59,252 bases of DNA from Arachnia propionica. GTDB lineage: Bacteria > Actinomycetota > Actinomycetes > Propionibacteriales > Propionibacteriaceae. A program made the translations under genes and the position numbers. The notes below the pieces were generated by a model. It searched no databases. It was not told the origin of the DNA and saw only the letters and a list, made by a program, of their open reading frames with translations. Below are positions 41,515-50,750 of the stretch, piece by piece (the first letter of the stretch is position 1; every line of letters starts with the position of its first letter). The stretch spans positions 1 through 59,252 of the forward strand of contig NZ_RQYT01000014.1 of NCBI RefSeq assembly GCF_003932785.1, given 5' to 3'.

Positions 41515-41928
41515 ATGGCGCGACAGTCAACCTTCGTCATCATCAAGCCCGATGCCTACGCCGCCGGTCACGTGGGGCACATCCTCAGCCGCTACGAGGA
41601 GGCCGGACTGGTGCCGACACGGCTCGAGGTGTGGCACGTCCCGGCTGAGCTGGCTGACCGACACTACGCCGAACATCTGGGCCGGGACTACTACGCGGAT
41701 TTGAGGGAGTTCATCACCTCCGGGCCTCTGGTGGCCTGCGAGCTGGTGGGTGAGGGCGCCATCGAGCGGGTTCGGGCCCTCAACGGGGCGAAGAACCCGG
41801 CCAACGCTGATCCCGGGACGATCCGTGCGGATTACGGCAGCAGCATCCGTCGCAATGCCGTCCATGCCTCGGACTCCCCGGAGAGCGCGGCGCGCGAACT
41901 CGCCCTGTGGTTCGACGAGGAGCCCTGA
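41515..41928 (+). CDS. ndk: Nucleoside diphosphate kinase
   Basis: The 137-residue enzyme balances nucleoside triphosphates by phosphotransfer through His117, seen in the signature RNAVHASDSPESAARE. The N-terminus (TFVIIKPDA) and the Kpn-loop region are typical. AGGAG precedes the ATG with suitable spacing. TATCAT (41475-41480) could act as a -10 in the gap after folC. Confidence 0.97.
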   Translation: MARQSTFVIIKPDAYAAGHVGHILSRYEEAGLVPTRLEVWHVPAELADRHYAEHLGRDYYADLREFITSGPLVACELVGEGAIERVRALNGAKNPANADPGTIRADYGSSIRRNAVHASDSPESAARELALWFDEEP

Positions 41929-42001
41929 TCCTCGACGGATCCGCCATGCCGGTGGCCGCGGTGATTCCGCCTCCCGGCGTACCCTGATTATCCTTCTCCG
42001 C

Positions 42002-43957
42002 ATGACCGACACCTTGCCGGAGCTGTCCCTCTACCCGAAGCTCGAGCCGTTGCTGGCCACCGTCTCGAAACCCGTCCAGTACGTGGGCGGGGAGCACAAC
42101 AGCGTTCGCAAGGCATGGGACTCCGTTGACGTGCGCTGGTGCCTGTCCTACCCGGACGCCTACGAGGTGGGGCAGCCGAACCAGGGCATCGCGATCCTCT
42201 ACGAGGTGCTCAACGAGCGGGACTGGATCCTGGCCGAACGCACCTACACCGTCTGGCCCGACATGGATGCGGCCATGCGTGCGGCGGGCGTGCCGCAGTT
42301 CACCCTCGACGCCCACCGCCCCGTCGCGGCCTTCGACGTGCTCGGTTTCAGCTTCTCCACCGAACTGGGGTACACGAATCTGCTGTGCATCCTGGACCTC
42401 GCCGGGATCCCCGTCCGGGCGGCGGAGCGCACCCTGGAGCATCCCATCGTGCTGGCGGGTGGCCATGCCGCCTTCAACCCCGAACCGATCGCCGACTTCA
42501 TCGACGTGGCGGTCCTCGGCGACGGTGAGGAGGCGAGCCTGCTCATCAGCGAGATCATCCGTGAGTGGAAGGCCGAGGGTCGCGACGGTGGCCGGGAGGG
42601 GCTGCTCATGCGGCTCGCCTCGACGGGGGCCTTCTACGTCCCGGCGTTCTACGACGTCGACTACCTCGATGACGGCAGGATCCAGCGGGTGGCCCCGAAC
42701 CGGGAGGGCGTGCCGTTCCAGGTCCGCAAGCACACCCTCATGGACCTCGACGAATGGCCCTACCCGGCACGCCCGATCGTGCCGGTGGCGGAGACGGTGC
42801 ACGAGCGCTACTCGGTGGAGATCTTCCGCGGCTGCACCCGTGGCTGCCGGTTCTGCCAGGCCGGCATGATCACCCGACCGGTCAGGGAACGCAGCCTCAC
42901 CACCATCGGGTCGATGGTGCAGCAGGGACTCGAGGCCACCGGGCTGGAGGAGATCGGACTGTTGTCCCTCAGCTCAGCGGACCACTCGGAGATCGCCGAG
43001 GTGACCAAGCAGCTGGCCGATCGCTACGAGGGCAGCAACGTCTCGTTGTCCCTGCCGAGCACCCGTGTCGATGCGTTCAACATCGATCTCGCCAACGAGC
43101 TGTCCCGCAACGGACGGCGCTCCGGGCTCACCTTCGCCCCGGAGGGCGGCTCCGAGCGGATGCGCAAGGTCATCAACAAACTGGTGAGCGAGGAGGACCT
43201 CATCACCACGGTCGCCACCGCGTTCAGCAACGGCTGGCGTCAGGTGAAGTTGTACTTCATGTGCGGACTGCCCACGGAGACGGACGAGGATGTCCTCCAG
43301 ATCGCCGAACTGGCCTCACGGGTCATCGAGACCGGTCGCAAGGCCTCCGGGACGAAGGACATCCGCTGCACCGTCTCGATCGGTGGATTCATCCCCAAGC
43401 CGCACACCCCGTTCCAGTGGGCGGCGCAGGCCAGCCACGAGACGATCGACCACCGGCTGCAACTGCTGCGGGACAGGATCCGTCAGGACAAGAACTACGG
43501 AAGGGCCATTGGGCTGCGCTACCACGACGGCAAACCCGGGGTCGTCGAGGGGCTGCTGAGCCGTGGCGACCGCCGTGTCGGCGCCGTCATCGAGCGGGTC
43601 TGGCGTGAGGGCGGTCGTTTCGACGGATGGAGCGAGTACTTCGACTTCGACCGCTGGGAGCGGGTCGCCAACGAGGAGTTGGCTCGTTTCGGCGTCGATC
43701 TGGCGTGGTACACGACGCGGGAGCGTGACTACGAGGAGGTGCTTCCCTGGGATCACCTCGACGCGGGGCTCGACCGTGACTGGCTGTGGGAGGACTGGCA
43801 GGACGCCCTCGACGAGGTGCCCGTGGAGGACTGCCGCTGGACGCCGTGCTTCGACTGCGGGGTGTGCCCCCAGATGAACACCGACATCCAGATCGGTCCG
43901 ACGGGGGGCACGCTGCTGCCGCTGCCCACCCTCAGGCCGGATCTCGGGAGGTCATGA
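42002..43957 (+). CDS. B12-binding-domain radical SAM protein (TIGR03960 type)
   Basis: The 651-residue protein has an N-terminal cobalamin-binding-like domain (to about 215; FDVLGFSFSTELGYTNLLCILDLAGIP) and a radical SAM domain whose cluster cysteines are Cys278, Cys282 and Cys285 (CTRGCRFC). The C-terminus has a Cys-rich CFDCGVC motif. Its reaction is not known to me. In many bacteria it is encoded next to or fused with the DUF2344 protein, just upstream of rne and rplU. Here two minus-strand genes separate the pair. Its 3' end overlaps that of the convergent transporter gene by 26 nt. Confidence 0.9.
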   Translation: MTDTLPELSLYPKLEPLLATVSKPVQYVGGEHNSVRKAWDSVDVRWCLSYPDAYEVGQPNQGIAILYEVLNERDWILAERTYTVWPDMDAAMRAAGVPQFTLDAHRPVAAFDVLGFSFSTELGYTNLLCILDLAGIPVRAAERTLEHPIVLAGGHAAFNPEPIADFIDVAVLGDGEEASLLISEIIREWKAEGRDGGREGLLMRLASTGAFYVPAFYDVDYLDDGRIQRVAPNREGVPFQVRKHTLMDLDEWPYPARPIVPVAETVHERYSVEIFRGCTRGCRFCQAGMITRPVRERSLTTIGSMVQQGLEATGLEEIGLLSLSSADHSEIAEVTKQLADRYEGSNVSLSLPSTRVDAFNIDLANELSRNGRRSGLTFAPEGGSERMRKVINKLVSEEDLITTVATAFSNGWRQVKLYFMCGLPTETDEDVLQIAELASRVIETGRKASGTKDIRCTVSIGGFIPKPHTPFQWAAQASHETIDHRLQLLRDRIRQDKNYGRAIGLRYHDGKPGVVEGLLSRGDRRVGAVIERVWREGGRFDGWSEYFDFDRWERVANEELARFGVDLAWYTTRERDYEEVLPWDHLDAGLDRDWLWEDWQDALDEVPVEDCRWTPCFDCGVCPQMNTDIQIGPTGGTLLPLPTLRPDLGRS

Positions 43958-45146
43958 CGAGCTGGTCCTCGATGATCCAGTCCCGGCAGGTGATGACACC
44001 CGTGATCGTCATGGGCACGGTGAGCACCAGCAGCATCACCAGCGGCCACGTCCAGCCCCCGGTCACCTCCTGCAGGACGCCGAACGCGAACGGGGCGACG
44101 GAGGCGAGCAGGTATCCGATGCTCTGCACGAACCCGGACAGTGCCGCAGTGCCTGTCGCCGTCGTGGCACGCATACCGAGCAGCGCCAAGAAGAGGGGGA
44201 AGGTCGACAGCCCCGCTGCAGCCAGCAGCGCCCACAGCCAGGGCACCGTCAGTGGAGCGAGAAGGAGGCCCACGAAGGACAGGGCCATCGCTGCGGACAG
44301 GGCGAGCATCATGCCGATGGGTTGCGGACGACGTGCCACGTAGGCGGGGATGATGAAGGCGGGGATGATACCGGCGCCGGTGGTGATGGCCAGCATGAAA
44401 CCCGCTTCCGTCTCACCCATCCCGGCTGCCCGGTAGATGCTCGGCATCCACCCGAAGATGGTGTAGGCGACGGCGGACTGGAGTGCGAAGAACAGTGCCA
44501 TTGCCCAGGCCGACCGGCTCTGGGCGACCATCCGCACCGAGACGGGGCCGTGGCCGGAGTGGAGGTGGGGGCGGCCGAGCCGGAGCATCGGAAGCCACAC
44601 GACGGCGGCGGCCACCGCGAGCAGGGTTCCCGCGGTGAAGGCGGCCCGCCACCCGCCGAGTGCTGCGGCGAGCGGCACCGTCGCGGCGCTGGCCAGCGTG
44701 AGGCCGATCGACAGGGACAGCGAGTAGAGGCTCGTCACCAGTCCGATCCGGTGCGGGAAGTGCAGCCTGACCAGCGAGGGCAACAGCACGTTGGCCAGCG
44801 CCATCCCGGCCAGGGCGACGACGGAGCCGCCGAGGAACAGCCAGGGGCCGTCCACCCAGGCGCGCCCCAGCTGGCCGCCGATGAGCAGCGCGTAGGCGGC
44901 GCCGATGGCGCGGTGCGCCCCGATGCGGTGCGCCAACCACGGGGCGGCCGCGCCGATGACCGCGAAGCACAGTGAGGGCAGGGCCGTCAGGACCCCGGCC
45001 AGGGTGGGGCCGAGCCCGAGGTCGGCCTGGATCTGGGCCATCGCGGGCCCCACGGCCACCGCGACGGGACGTAGGTTGAAGGCGAGCAGCAGGATGCCGA
45101 TCAGGGTCAGGGTGGGGGAGACCCGCCGTGCCGCCTCGGGACTCAA
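43932..45146 (-). CDS. MFS transporter, CynX/NimT family
   Basis: The 404-residue protein has about twelve spans and the early motif LLAFNLRPVAVAVGPAMAQIQADLGL typical of CynX/NimT transporters (cyanate, nitroimidazole and related small solutes). The start is a TTG whose TTGA overlaps the stop of the isomerase gene; GAGGCAG lies just upstream, so the two genes are translationally coupled. That pairing suggests it moves a sugar-related compound for the isomerase, though CynX-type transporters are not usual sugar carriers. Substrate unknown. Confidence 0.87.
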   Translation of the reverse strand: MSPEAARRVSPTLTLIGILLLAFNLRPVAVAVGPAMAQIQADLGLGPTLAGVLTALPSLCFAVIGAAAPWLAHRIGAHRAIGAAYALLIGGQLGRAWVDGPWLFLGGSVVALAGMALANVLLPSLVRLHFPHRIGLVTSLYSLSLSIGLTLASAATVPLAAALGGWRAAFTAGTLLAVAAAVVWLPMLRLGRPHLHSGHGPVSVRMVAQSRSAWAMALFFALQSAVAYTIFGWMPSIYRAAGMGETEAGFMLAITTGAGIIPAFIIPAYVARRPQPIGMMLALSAAMALSFVGLLLAPLTVPWLWALLAAAGLSTFPLFLALLGMRATTATGTAALSGFVQSIGYLLASVAPFAFGVLQEVTGGWTWPLVMLLVLTVPMTITGVITCRDWIIEDQLVMTSRDPA

Positions 45147-46381
45147 AGGGCTGCCTCGTTGTCGCGCAGGGCGAAGGCCATCACGGGAGTGAGGGGCAGC
45201 CGGGGGATCAAGGTGGCCTGGAGGGCGTGGTAGAGGTCGGGTTTGCCGGGCCACACCTTCCCGCCGGGCTGGTTGTCGGGGTCGAGCTCGTGACGCCACG
45301 AACCGTCCTCCGCGTCGATGAGATGGGTGGCGGCGAAGTCCCACCACAGGGTGCAGTCCCTCAGGTAGCGCTGCTTTCCGGTGCGCTGCCACAGCGCCGC
45401 GGCGGCGCCGATCGCCTCGGCGGTGACCCAGTGGAGGCGGTCCTCCGTGACCGGGGAGCCGTCCCAGTCGGTGGTGTAGAGGAATCCGGGACGGCCGTTG
45501 CGCGCCCAACCATCGGCCACGGCCCGCTTGTACAGGCGACGGGCGGCCTTCGCCCAGCCCTTCGCGGGTGCGGGGACGTCAGTCAGTCCGGCGGCATCGA
45601 GGGCCGCCTCGACATGGAGGAGGAGCCGGGCCCATTCGAGGCCGTGCCCGACGGTGGCGCCGTAGGGGCGGAACTGGTCGTCCTTGCGGTCCTCGTTGTA
45701 GTCGGGGAGGAACTCCCAGGCGGAGGAGAAGTGCTCGGGCATGCGCCACCCGTTCCCGGCGGCCTGGTGGGCGGCGAAGGCGGCGAGGCGGGCCGCGCGA
45801 CGCAGCCAGTGCGGGTCGCCGGTGGCGTCGGCGGCGGCGAGCAGCGCCTCGACGCTGTGCATCGTCGAGTTGATGCCGCGATAGTCCCGCGGTTCGGTGA
45901 AGGCGAGATCCCAGGAGTCGATGACCAGGCCGTGGTCGTCGAGGAACCGGGACTCGAAGACGGTCAGGGCCTCCTCGAGCAGCTCCGTGGCCCCGTCGAG
46001 GCCCGCCGCCACCGCGGAACTGGCCGCCAGGACCACGAACGCGTGGGCATAGGCCTGCTTCCCGGCCTCCGGATCCGCCGACGAGTCGTTGAACCAGCCG
46101 CCGTGCTCGTCGTCGCGCAACGCCCCGGACAACCCGGTCATGGCGGTCTCCGCGACGGGGCGGGAGCCGGGGATGCCCAGCAGGTGCCCCAGGGCGTAGC
46201 AGTGGATCATGCGGCAGGTGATCCACGTCGCGGTCGGACGGCCGGGCTCGGGGGCCCCTGCGGCATCCAGCCACGCGGCGCCCTCCCCAGGGATCGGGCA
46301 CCGTCGCCCGAAGTCGAGGAGCTGTCGGGTCCGGGTGCGCAGCCAGAGGAGATGATCGGGGGAGGAGAGCCAGTTCGACAT
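45143..46381 (-). CDS. AGE-family sugar epimerase/isomerase (YihS-like)
   Basis: The 412-residue enzyme is an (alpha/alpha)6-barrel of the N-acylglucosamine 2-epimerase family. Segments DLAFTEPRDYRGINSTMHSVEALLAAADATG and WPGKPDLYHALQAT contain the His and Asp/Glu residues that line the active site of YihS-type aldose-ketose isomerases. Likely reaction: mannose-fructose or a related interconversion; YihS also acts on sulfoquinovose. It is divergent from the DUF2344 gene with 60 nt between and coupled to the CynX-type gene. Together they form a two-gene insertion in a conserved cluster. Confidence 0.88.
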   Translation of the reverse strand: MSNWLSSPDHLLWLRTRTRQLLDFGRRCPIPGEGAAWLDAAGAPEPGRPTATWITCRMIHCYALGHLLGIPGSRPVAETAMTGLSGALRDDEHGGWFNDSSADPEAGKQAYAHAFVVLAASSAVAAGLDGATELLEEALTVFESRFLDDHGLVIDSWDLAFTEPRDYRGINSTMHSVEALLAAADATGDPHWLRRAARLAAFAAHQAAGNGWRMPEHFSSAWEFLPDYNEDRKDDQFRPYGATVGHGLEWARLLLHVEAALDAAGLTDVPAPAKGWAKAARRLYKRAVADGWARNGRPGFLYTTDWDGSPVTEDRLHWVTAEAIGAAAALWQRTGKQRYLRDCTLWWDFAATHLIDAEDGSWRHELDPDNQPGGKVWPGKPDLYHALQATLIPRLPLTPVMAFALRDNEAAL

Positions 46382-46441
46382 GGGCTCATCCTTGCGCGTC
46401 CCGGCTCAGGAGTCCACGTCCGCAGCGTACGATCGTGACCC

Positions 46442-47161
46442 GTGGCGAAGCGGCAACCTCCGATCCAGCAGGCCCCACCCGTGCAGCGGGTGCGGCTGCG
46501 CTATGCCCGACGGGGCGCGGCGCGGTTCACCTCGCACCGTGACTTCGGGCGCATCCTGGAACGGGCCCTGCGCCGCGCGTCGATCCCGATGGCCTATTCC
46601 TCCGGGTTCTCCCCGCACCCGCGCATCTCGTATGCCAACTCGGCGCCGACCTCGGCGGCGAGCGAGGCGGAGTACGTCGAGCTCGCGCTGTCGGCGGAAT
46701 GCGATCCGTTGAAGATCCTGGCCGCCCTCAATGCCGTCATGCCGCAGGGCTTCGTCCTGTTGGAGTCCGCCGATGCGCTGCCGGAGTCGCTGAGCGATCT
46801 CCTCCAGGTCTCCGACTGGGAGGCGCAGCTCGCCGAGTGCCCCGAAGGGGTGCTGGAACGGGCCTGCGCCGCCCTGCTCGCCTCGGACAGTGAGGTGGTG
46901 GAGCGGATGACCAAGAACGGGAAACGCACCTTCGACGTCCGCGCGGCGGTCCTGGGGATCGAGGCCGCCGACGGGTACCGGATCACCATGAGGCTGCGTC
47001 ATCTGACCCCGCTCGTGCGCCCCGACGACGTCATGACGGTGCTGCGGAGGATCGAGCCCGCCATCCCCGATTCCCCGGCCCTGCTCACCCGGCTGCGACA
47101 GGGTCCGTTGACCGACACGGGCATCGGGGACCCGCTCCGGGACAAACCTGTGGAACAATAG
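46442..47161 (+). CDS. DUF2344 (TIGR03936) protein
   Basis: The 239-residue protein matches the DUF2344 family: VRLRYARRGAARFTSHRDFGRILERALRRASIPMAYSSGFSPHPRISYA is its conserved start. It is normally the partner of the radical SAM protein encoded 2.5 kb upstream here. Function not established; a role in RNA or translation is often assumed from its place beside rne and rplU. The GTG start has TACGAT (46428-46433) 8 nt upstream and no ribosome-binding site, so the mRNA may be leaderless. Confidence 0.9.
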   Translation: MAKRQPPIQQAPPVQRVRLRYARRGAARFTSHRDFGRILERALRRASIPMAYSSGFSPHPRISYANSAPTSAASEAEYVELALSAECDPLKILAALNAVMPQGFVLLESADALPESLSDLLQVSDWEAQLAECPEGVLERACAALLASDSEVVERMTKNGKRTFDVRAAVLGIEAADGYRITMRLRHLTPLVRPDDVMTVLRRIEPAIPDSPALLTRLRQGPLTDTGIGDPLRDKPVEQ

Positions 47162-47326
47162 GCGCAGGTCTCGCACCGCCGGTGCTCCCGAGAGGGGCCC
47201 AGGAGTTGGCAACCGCGACGAGATGAATCGACCGCGGCGACTCCGGGACTCCCCGGTTGACCTGAAGGCTTGAGTGGCGCAGTTCGCTGCGCCCGATCCC
47301 GGCGCACCGCGCCTGAAGGAGTCAGG
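47162..47326 (+). promoter_or_regulatory. 5' leader of rne
   Basis: 165 nt with a possible -35 TTGACC at 47257-47262 but no good -10. A hairpin GGCGCAG-TTCG-CTGCGCC (47276-47293) with a perfect 7-bp stem sits 33 nt before the start codon. RNase E is autoregulated through its leader in enterobacteria; whether this hairpin does so is unknown. Confidence 0.4.
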
Positions 47327-49930
47327 ATGACTGAACCCACCCACACCGATGCCGCCCTGCCGGAACGCCCCCGCGTCCATCAGTTGGCCAAGCACCTCGG
47401 AATCACCAGCAAGGAACTCATCGGCGAGCTCGCGGCGCTCGGCCACCAGGTCGGCAGCCCCTCGTCCTCGGTGCCCGCCGAGGCGGTGACCCTCGTCCTC
47501 GCCCAGCACGCCCCCGAACCCGAGACGGTCGGTACCGAGGAGGCCGCTGTGGAGCCGCCCCGGGAGCTCCCCGAGCAGGAGGTGACTCCCGAGCCCGCGC
47601 CCGAGGCGAAGCCGCGTCGTCGTCGCGCCGCCTCGCGCCCAGCCGGCCCGCCGGTCGAGGTTGCGGCACCCGCCGCCGAGGTGCCGGTGACCACGATCGC
47701 CGCCCCCGCCGCTGAGGTCGAGTCGACCCCCGCCGAGGAGGAGCAGTCGAAGCCGGCGCCCAGGCAGCGTCGCCGTCGCGCCACCCGGGCGGCCGGTGGC
47801 CCCAAGGAGGGGCAGCGCCCCGTCGGGGAACCCGCTGTCGAGGAAAGCCCCGCACCCGTTGCCGAGGTGAAGGTCGAGGCCGGGTCCGAGGAGGAGAAGC
47901 CCGCACGGGGCCGCCGCCGACGTTCCGGTCGCGGTCGCGGCCGGAGCGACGAGGTCGCCGCCGAGCAGACCGCACCCGCCGAGGCGGGCGAGCGGTCCGA
48001 GGAGGCGAGTGAGGTCGAGGAGGACGGGATCGCGGCCGCGCTCCGGATGGCCGAGGAGGCCGCCAGGAACCGTCGTCCCACCATGCAGGACCCGTTCGCG
48101 GTGACCGCCGAGGGGCGCACCGAGACCCTCGCCAAGCTCGCCGACGCGATCGCCGACGACCGTGACCCGGACGAGGCCGAGCCGACGGAGGAGAGCGACG
48201 ACGCGGAGGCCGAGGACGGTGACTCGGGCGAGGAGGAGCGTCCCGGGAGGCGTCGCCGTCGCCGTGGGGGCCGCCGTCGCCGCCGCGGTGCCGGGCGTGA
48301 CGCCGAGGACGAGGCCACCGAGGAGGGCGAGGAACCGGAGGAGTCCGGCGACACCACCACCGAGGAGAACGACGAGTCCGAGGCCGATCCGGAGGAGAAC
48401 GGCGAGCAGGAGGAGGAGACCGGCACCCGTCGTCGTCGCCGTCGCCGCCGTCGCTCCTCGGAGAGCAAGACCAGCACCGACGACGAGGTGACCGGCATCG
48501 AGGGCTCCACCCGGATGGAGGCCAAGCGCCAGCGCCGCAAGGAGAACCGTGCCGCCGGTCGTCGTCGCGCCCCGATCCTGAGCGAGGCGGAGTTCCTCGC
48601 GCGCCGGGAGTCGGTGGACCGGCAGATGGTGATCCGCCAGCGGGAGGATTACACCCAGCTGGCGGTCCTGGAGGACGGTGTGCTGGTCGAGCACTACGTC
48701 GACCGCGCCTCCGCGACCTCCCTCATCGGCAACGTCTACCTCGGCCGGGTCCAGAACGTGCTGCCCAGCATGGAGGCGGCCTTCATCGACATCGGCCGGG
48801 GCCGCAACGCCGTGCTCTACGCCGGCGAGGTGGACTGGGACTCCTTCGGCGTCACCGCCGAGGACCGCAAGGTGGAGAAGGTCTTCAAGTCCGGCCAGAC
48901 CGTCCTCGTCCAGGTGACGAAGGACCCCGTCGGCGCCAAGGGTGCGAGGCTCACCGGCCACATCTCGCTCCCCGGCCGCTACATCGTCTACTCGCCGGGC
49001 GGTCACCTCTCCGGGATCTCCCGCAAGCTCCCCGACAACGAGCGGGCGAGGCTGCGGCAGATCCTCGGTGAACTCATCACCGACGAGGAGTCCGTGATCG
49101 TGCGCACCGCCGCGGAGGGCGTCTCCTCGGAGGAACTCATCCGCGACGTCAACCGCCTCAAGGCGCAGTGGGAGGTCATCGAGAAGAAGGTCGCGGCCGG
49201 GAAGGCCCCCGAGGCGCTGTACTCCGAACCGGACCTGACCCTGCGGATCGTCCGCGACCTCTACACCGAGGACTTCCGGCAGCTCACGGTCCAGGGCGAC
49301 GACGCGCACGAGGCGATCACCGCCTACGTCAGCCACGTCGCCCCGCACCTGGCCGACCGCGTGCAGCGCTTCGAGCCGGGCGAGGACGGACGTGACATCT
49401 TCGCCCAGCACCGTATCGACGAGCAGATCGCGAAGGCGCTGGAACGCAAGGTGTTCCTTCCCTCGGGTGGTTCGCTCGTCATCGACCGGACCGAGGCGAT
49501 GACCGTCATCGACGTCAACACGGGCCGGTTCACCGGTTCGGGGGGCAACCTCGAGGCCACCGTCACCAGCAACAACCTGGAGGCGGCCGAGGAGATCGTC
49601 CGGCAGCTGCGGCTGCGGGACCTGGGCGGCATCATCGTCATCGACTTCATCGACATGGTCCTGCCGAGCAACCGCGAACTGCTGCTGCGTCGCCTCGTGG
49701 AGTGCCTCGGACGTGACCGGACCCGTCACCAGGTGGCCGAGGTGACGAGCCTGGGCCTGGTCCAGCTGACCCGCAAGCGGATCGGCACCGGGCTGGCCGA
49801 GGCCTTCACCGAGGAGTGCACACACTGCCACGGTGCCGGCTACCTCAAGTCCGAGGATCCGGTCGACTCGCAGGCCCCCGCGGACGGTGGGGAGCGCAAG
49901 TCGGGTGGCCGTCGGAGGAAGAAGGGATGA
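47327..49930 (+). CDS. rne: Ribonuclease E/G
   Basis: The 867-residue endoribonuclease processes rRNA, tRNA and mRNA. Order: an IF2_N-like helical domain (RVHQLAKHLGITSKELIGELAALG, about 12-36), a long disordered region of alternating acidic and Arg-rich blocks (to about 415), then the catalytic core with S1 domain (GNVYLGRVQNVLPSMEAAFIDIG), the metal-binding aspartates in TVIDVNTGRF and DFIDMVLPSN, and the zinc-link CTHC near the end. It stops soon after the zinc link, so the degradosome-scaffold-like part is N-terminal, as in mycobacteria. AAGGAG precedes the ATG. Confidence 0.96.
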   Translation: MTEPTHTDAALPERPRVHQLAKHLGITSKELIGELAALGHQVGSPSSSVPAEAVTLVLAQHAPEPETVGTEEAAVEPPRELPEQEVTPEPAPEAKPRRRRAASRPAGPPVEVAAPAAEVPVTTIAAPAAEVESTPAEEEQSKPAPRQRRRRATRAAGGPKEGQRPVGEPAVEESPAPVAEVKVEAGSEEEKPARGRRRRSGRGRGRSDEVAAEQTAPAEAGERSEEASEVEEDGIAAALRMAEEAARNRRPTMQDPFAVTAEGRTETLAKLADAIADDRDPDEAEPTEESDDAEAEDGDSGEEERPGRRRRRRGGRRRRRGAGRDAEDEATEEGEEPEESGDTTTEENDESEADPEENGEQEEETGTRRRRRRRRRSSESKTSTDDEVTGIEGSTRMEAKRQRRKENRAAGRRRAPILSEAEFLARRESVDRQMVIRQREDYTQLAVLEDGVLVEHYVDRASATSLIGNVYLGRVQNVLPSMEAAFIDIGRGRNAVLYAGEVDWDSFGVTAEDRKVEKVFKSGQTVLVQVTKDPVGAKGARLTGHISLPGRYIVYSPGGHLSGISRKLPDNERARLRQILGELITDEESVIVRTAAEGVSSEELIRDVNRLKAQWEVIEKKVAAGKAPEALYSEPDLTLRIVRDLYTEDFRQLTVQGDDAHEAITAYVSHVAPHLADRVQRFEPGEDGRDIFAQHRIDEQIAKALERKVFLPSGGSLVIDRTEAMTVIDVNTGRFTGSGGNLEATVTSNNLEAAEEIVRQLRLRDLGGIIVIDFIDMVLPSNRELLLRRLVECLGRDRTRHQVAEVTSLGLVQLTRKRIGTGLAEAFTEECTHCHGAGYLKSEDPVDSQAPADGGERKSGGRRRKKG

Positions 49931-49955
49931 CGGCATCGACACGCACGCCGTTGGT

Positions 49956-49984
49956 TTGACCGACGGTCATGGGCAACGTAAAGT
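49956..49984 (+). promoter_or_regulatory. Promoter of the rplU-rpmA operon
   Basis: TTGACC (49956-49961), 17-nt spacer, TAAAGT (49979-49984). It opens a leader of about 100 nt containing a small hairpin (CCTGACCT...AGGTTCAGG, about 50036-50055) before the rplU start. Confidence 0.65.
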
Positions 49985-50089
49985 TGCTCCCCGGTACTTT
50001 TGGGCTGCGCCTGTGCGCGCGGCCAGGTGCCAGCCCCTGACCTGACAGGTTCAGGGATCGACGTGAGAAACCAAGAAGGTAGGTCAGGC

Positions 50090-50398
50090 GTGTACGCGAT
50101 CGTGCGCAGTGGCGGACGCCAGCACAAGGTGGCTGTTGGCGACATCCTCGACATCGACCTGGTGTCTGAAGGCGTCGGCGAGACTGTCAACCTGCAGCCG
50201 CTGCTGCTGGTCGATGGCGACACCGTGACCTCTGACGCCAAGGCTCTCGGCAAGGTGTCCGTGACGGCCGAGGTCCTCGGTCTGTCCAAGGGTCCGAAGA
50301 TCCGGATCCTCAAGTACAAGAACAAGACCGGCTACAAGAAGCGCCAGGGACACCGTCAGCGGTACACCCAGGTCAAGGTCACCGGAATCAAGAACTGA
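50090..50398 (+). CDS. rplU: 50S ribosomal protein L21
   Basis: The 102-residue protein starts [18 protein letters not shown] from a GTG and ends with the L21 signature [26 protein letters not shown] lies upstream. It binds 23S rRNA and is encoded with L27 as usual; the gap to rpmA is 11 nt. Confidence 0.98.
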   Translation: MYAIVRSGGRQHKVAVGDILDIDLVSEGVGETVNLQPLLLVDGDTVTSDAKALGKVSVTAEVLGLSKGPKIRILKYKNKTGYKKRQGHRQRYTQVKVTGIKN

Positions 50399-50409
50399 GG
50401 TAGCACCAG

Positions 50410-50667
50410 ATGGCACACAAGAAGGGCGCGTCCTCGACGCGCAACGGTCGTGACTCGAACGCCCAGCGTCTCGGTGTGAAGCGCTTCGGCGGGCAGCTCG
50501 TCGGTGCGGGTGAGATCATCGTCCGCCAGCACGGCACCCACTTCCACCCCGGTGACAACGTGGGTCGCGGTGGCGACGACACCCTGTTCGCCCTGGCCCC
50601 CGGTCACGTGACCTTCGGGGTCAAGCGCGGACGTCGAGTCGTCAGCGTTGCCCCGGTCGAGGCCTGA
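50410..50667 (+). CDS. rpmA: 50S ribosomal protein L27
   Basis: The 85-residue protein begins [24 protein letters not shown], the classic L27 N-terminus that reaches toward the peptidyl-transferase centre. There is no cleavable extension of the Firmicutes type. A terminator follows before obg. Confidence 0.98.
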   Translation: MAHKKGASSTRNGRDSNAQRLGVKRFGGQLVGAGEIIVRQHGTHFHPGDNVGRGGDDTLFALAPGHVTFGVKRGRRVVSVAPVEA

Positions 50668-50688
50668 TCCTCGACCCCAGGAACGCGC

Positions 50689-50717
50689 GACGGGCCCACC
50701 GGACGGTTGGGCCCGTC
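50689..50717 (+). terminator. Rho-independent terminator after rpmA
   Basis: GACGGGCCCA (50689-50698) pairs perfectly with TGGGCCCGTC (50708-50717), followed by GTTTCGTCT. It separates the ribosomal-protein pair from obg, although read-through is likely because no clear obg promoter is visible in the remaining 33 nt. Confidence 0.8.
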
Positions 50718-50750
50718 GTTTCGTCTATCCACCCCTGACAGGAGAACCCC

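Noticed and set aside
46406-49942. Very long open frame antisense to rne (1178 codons)
   Set aside because: It mirrors the codon bias of rne in a high-GC genome, has Gly/Leu/Asp repeats from the opposite strand and no recognisable domain. Similar long frames antisense to other genes were dropped for the same reason.
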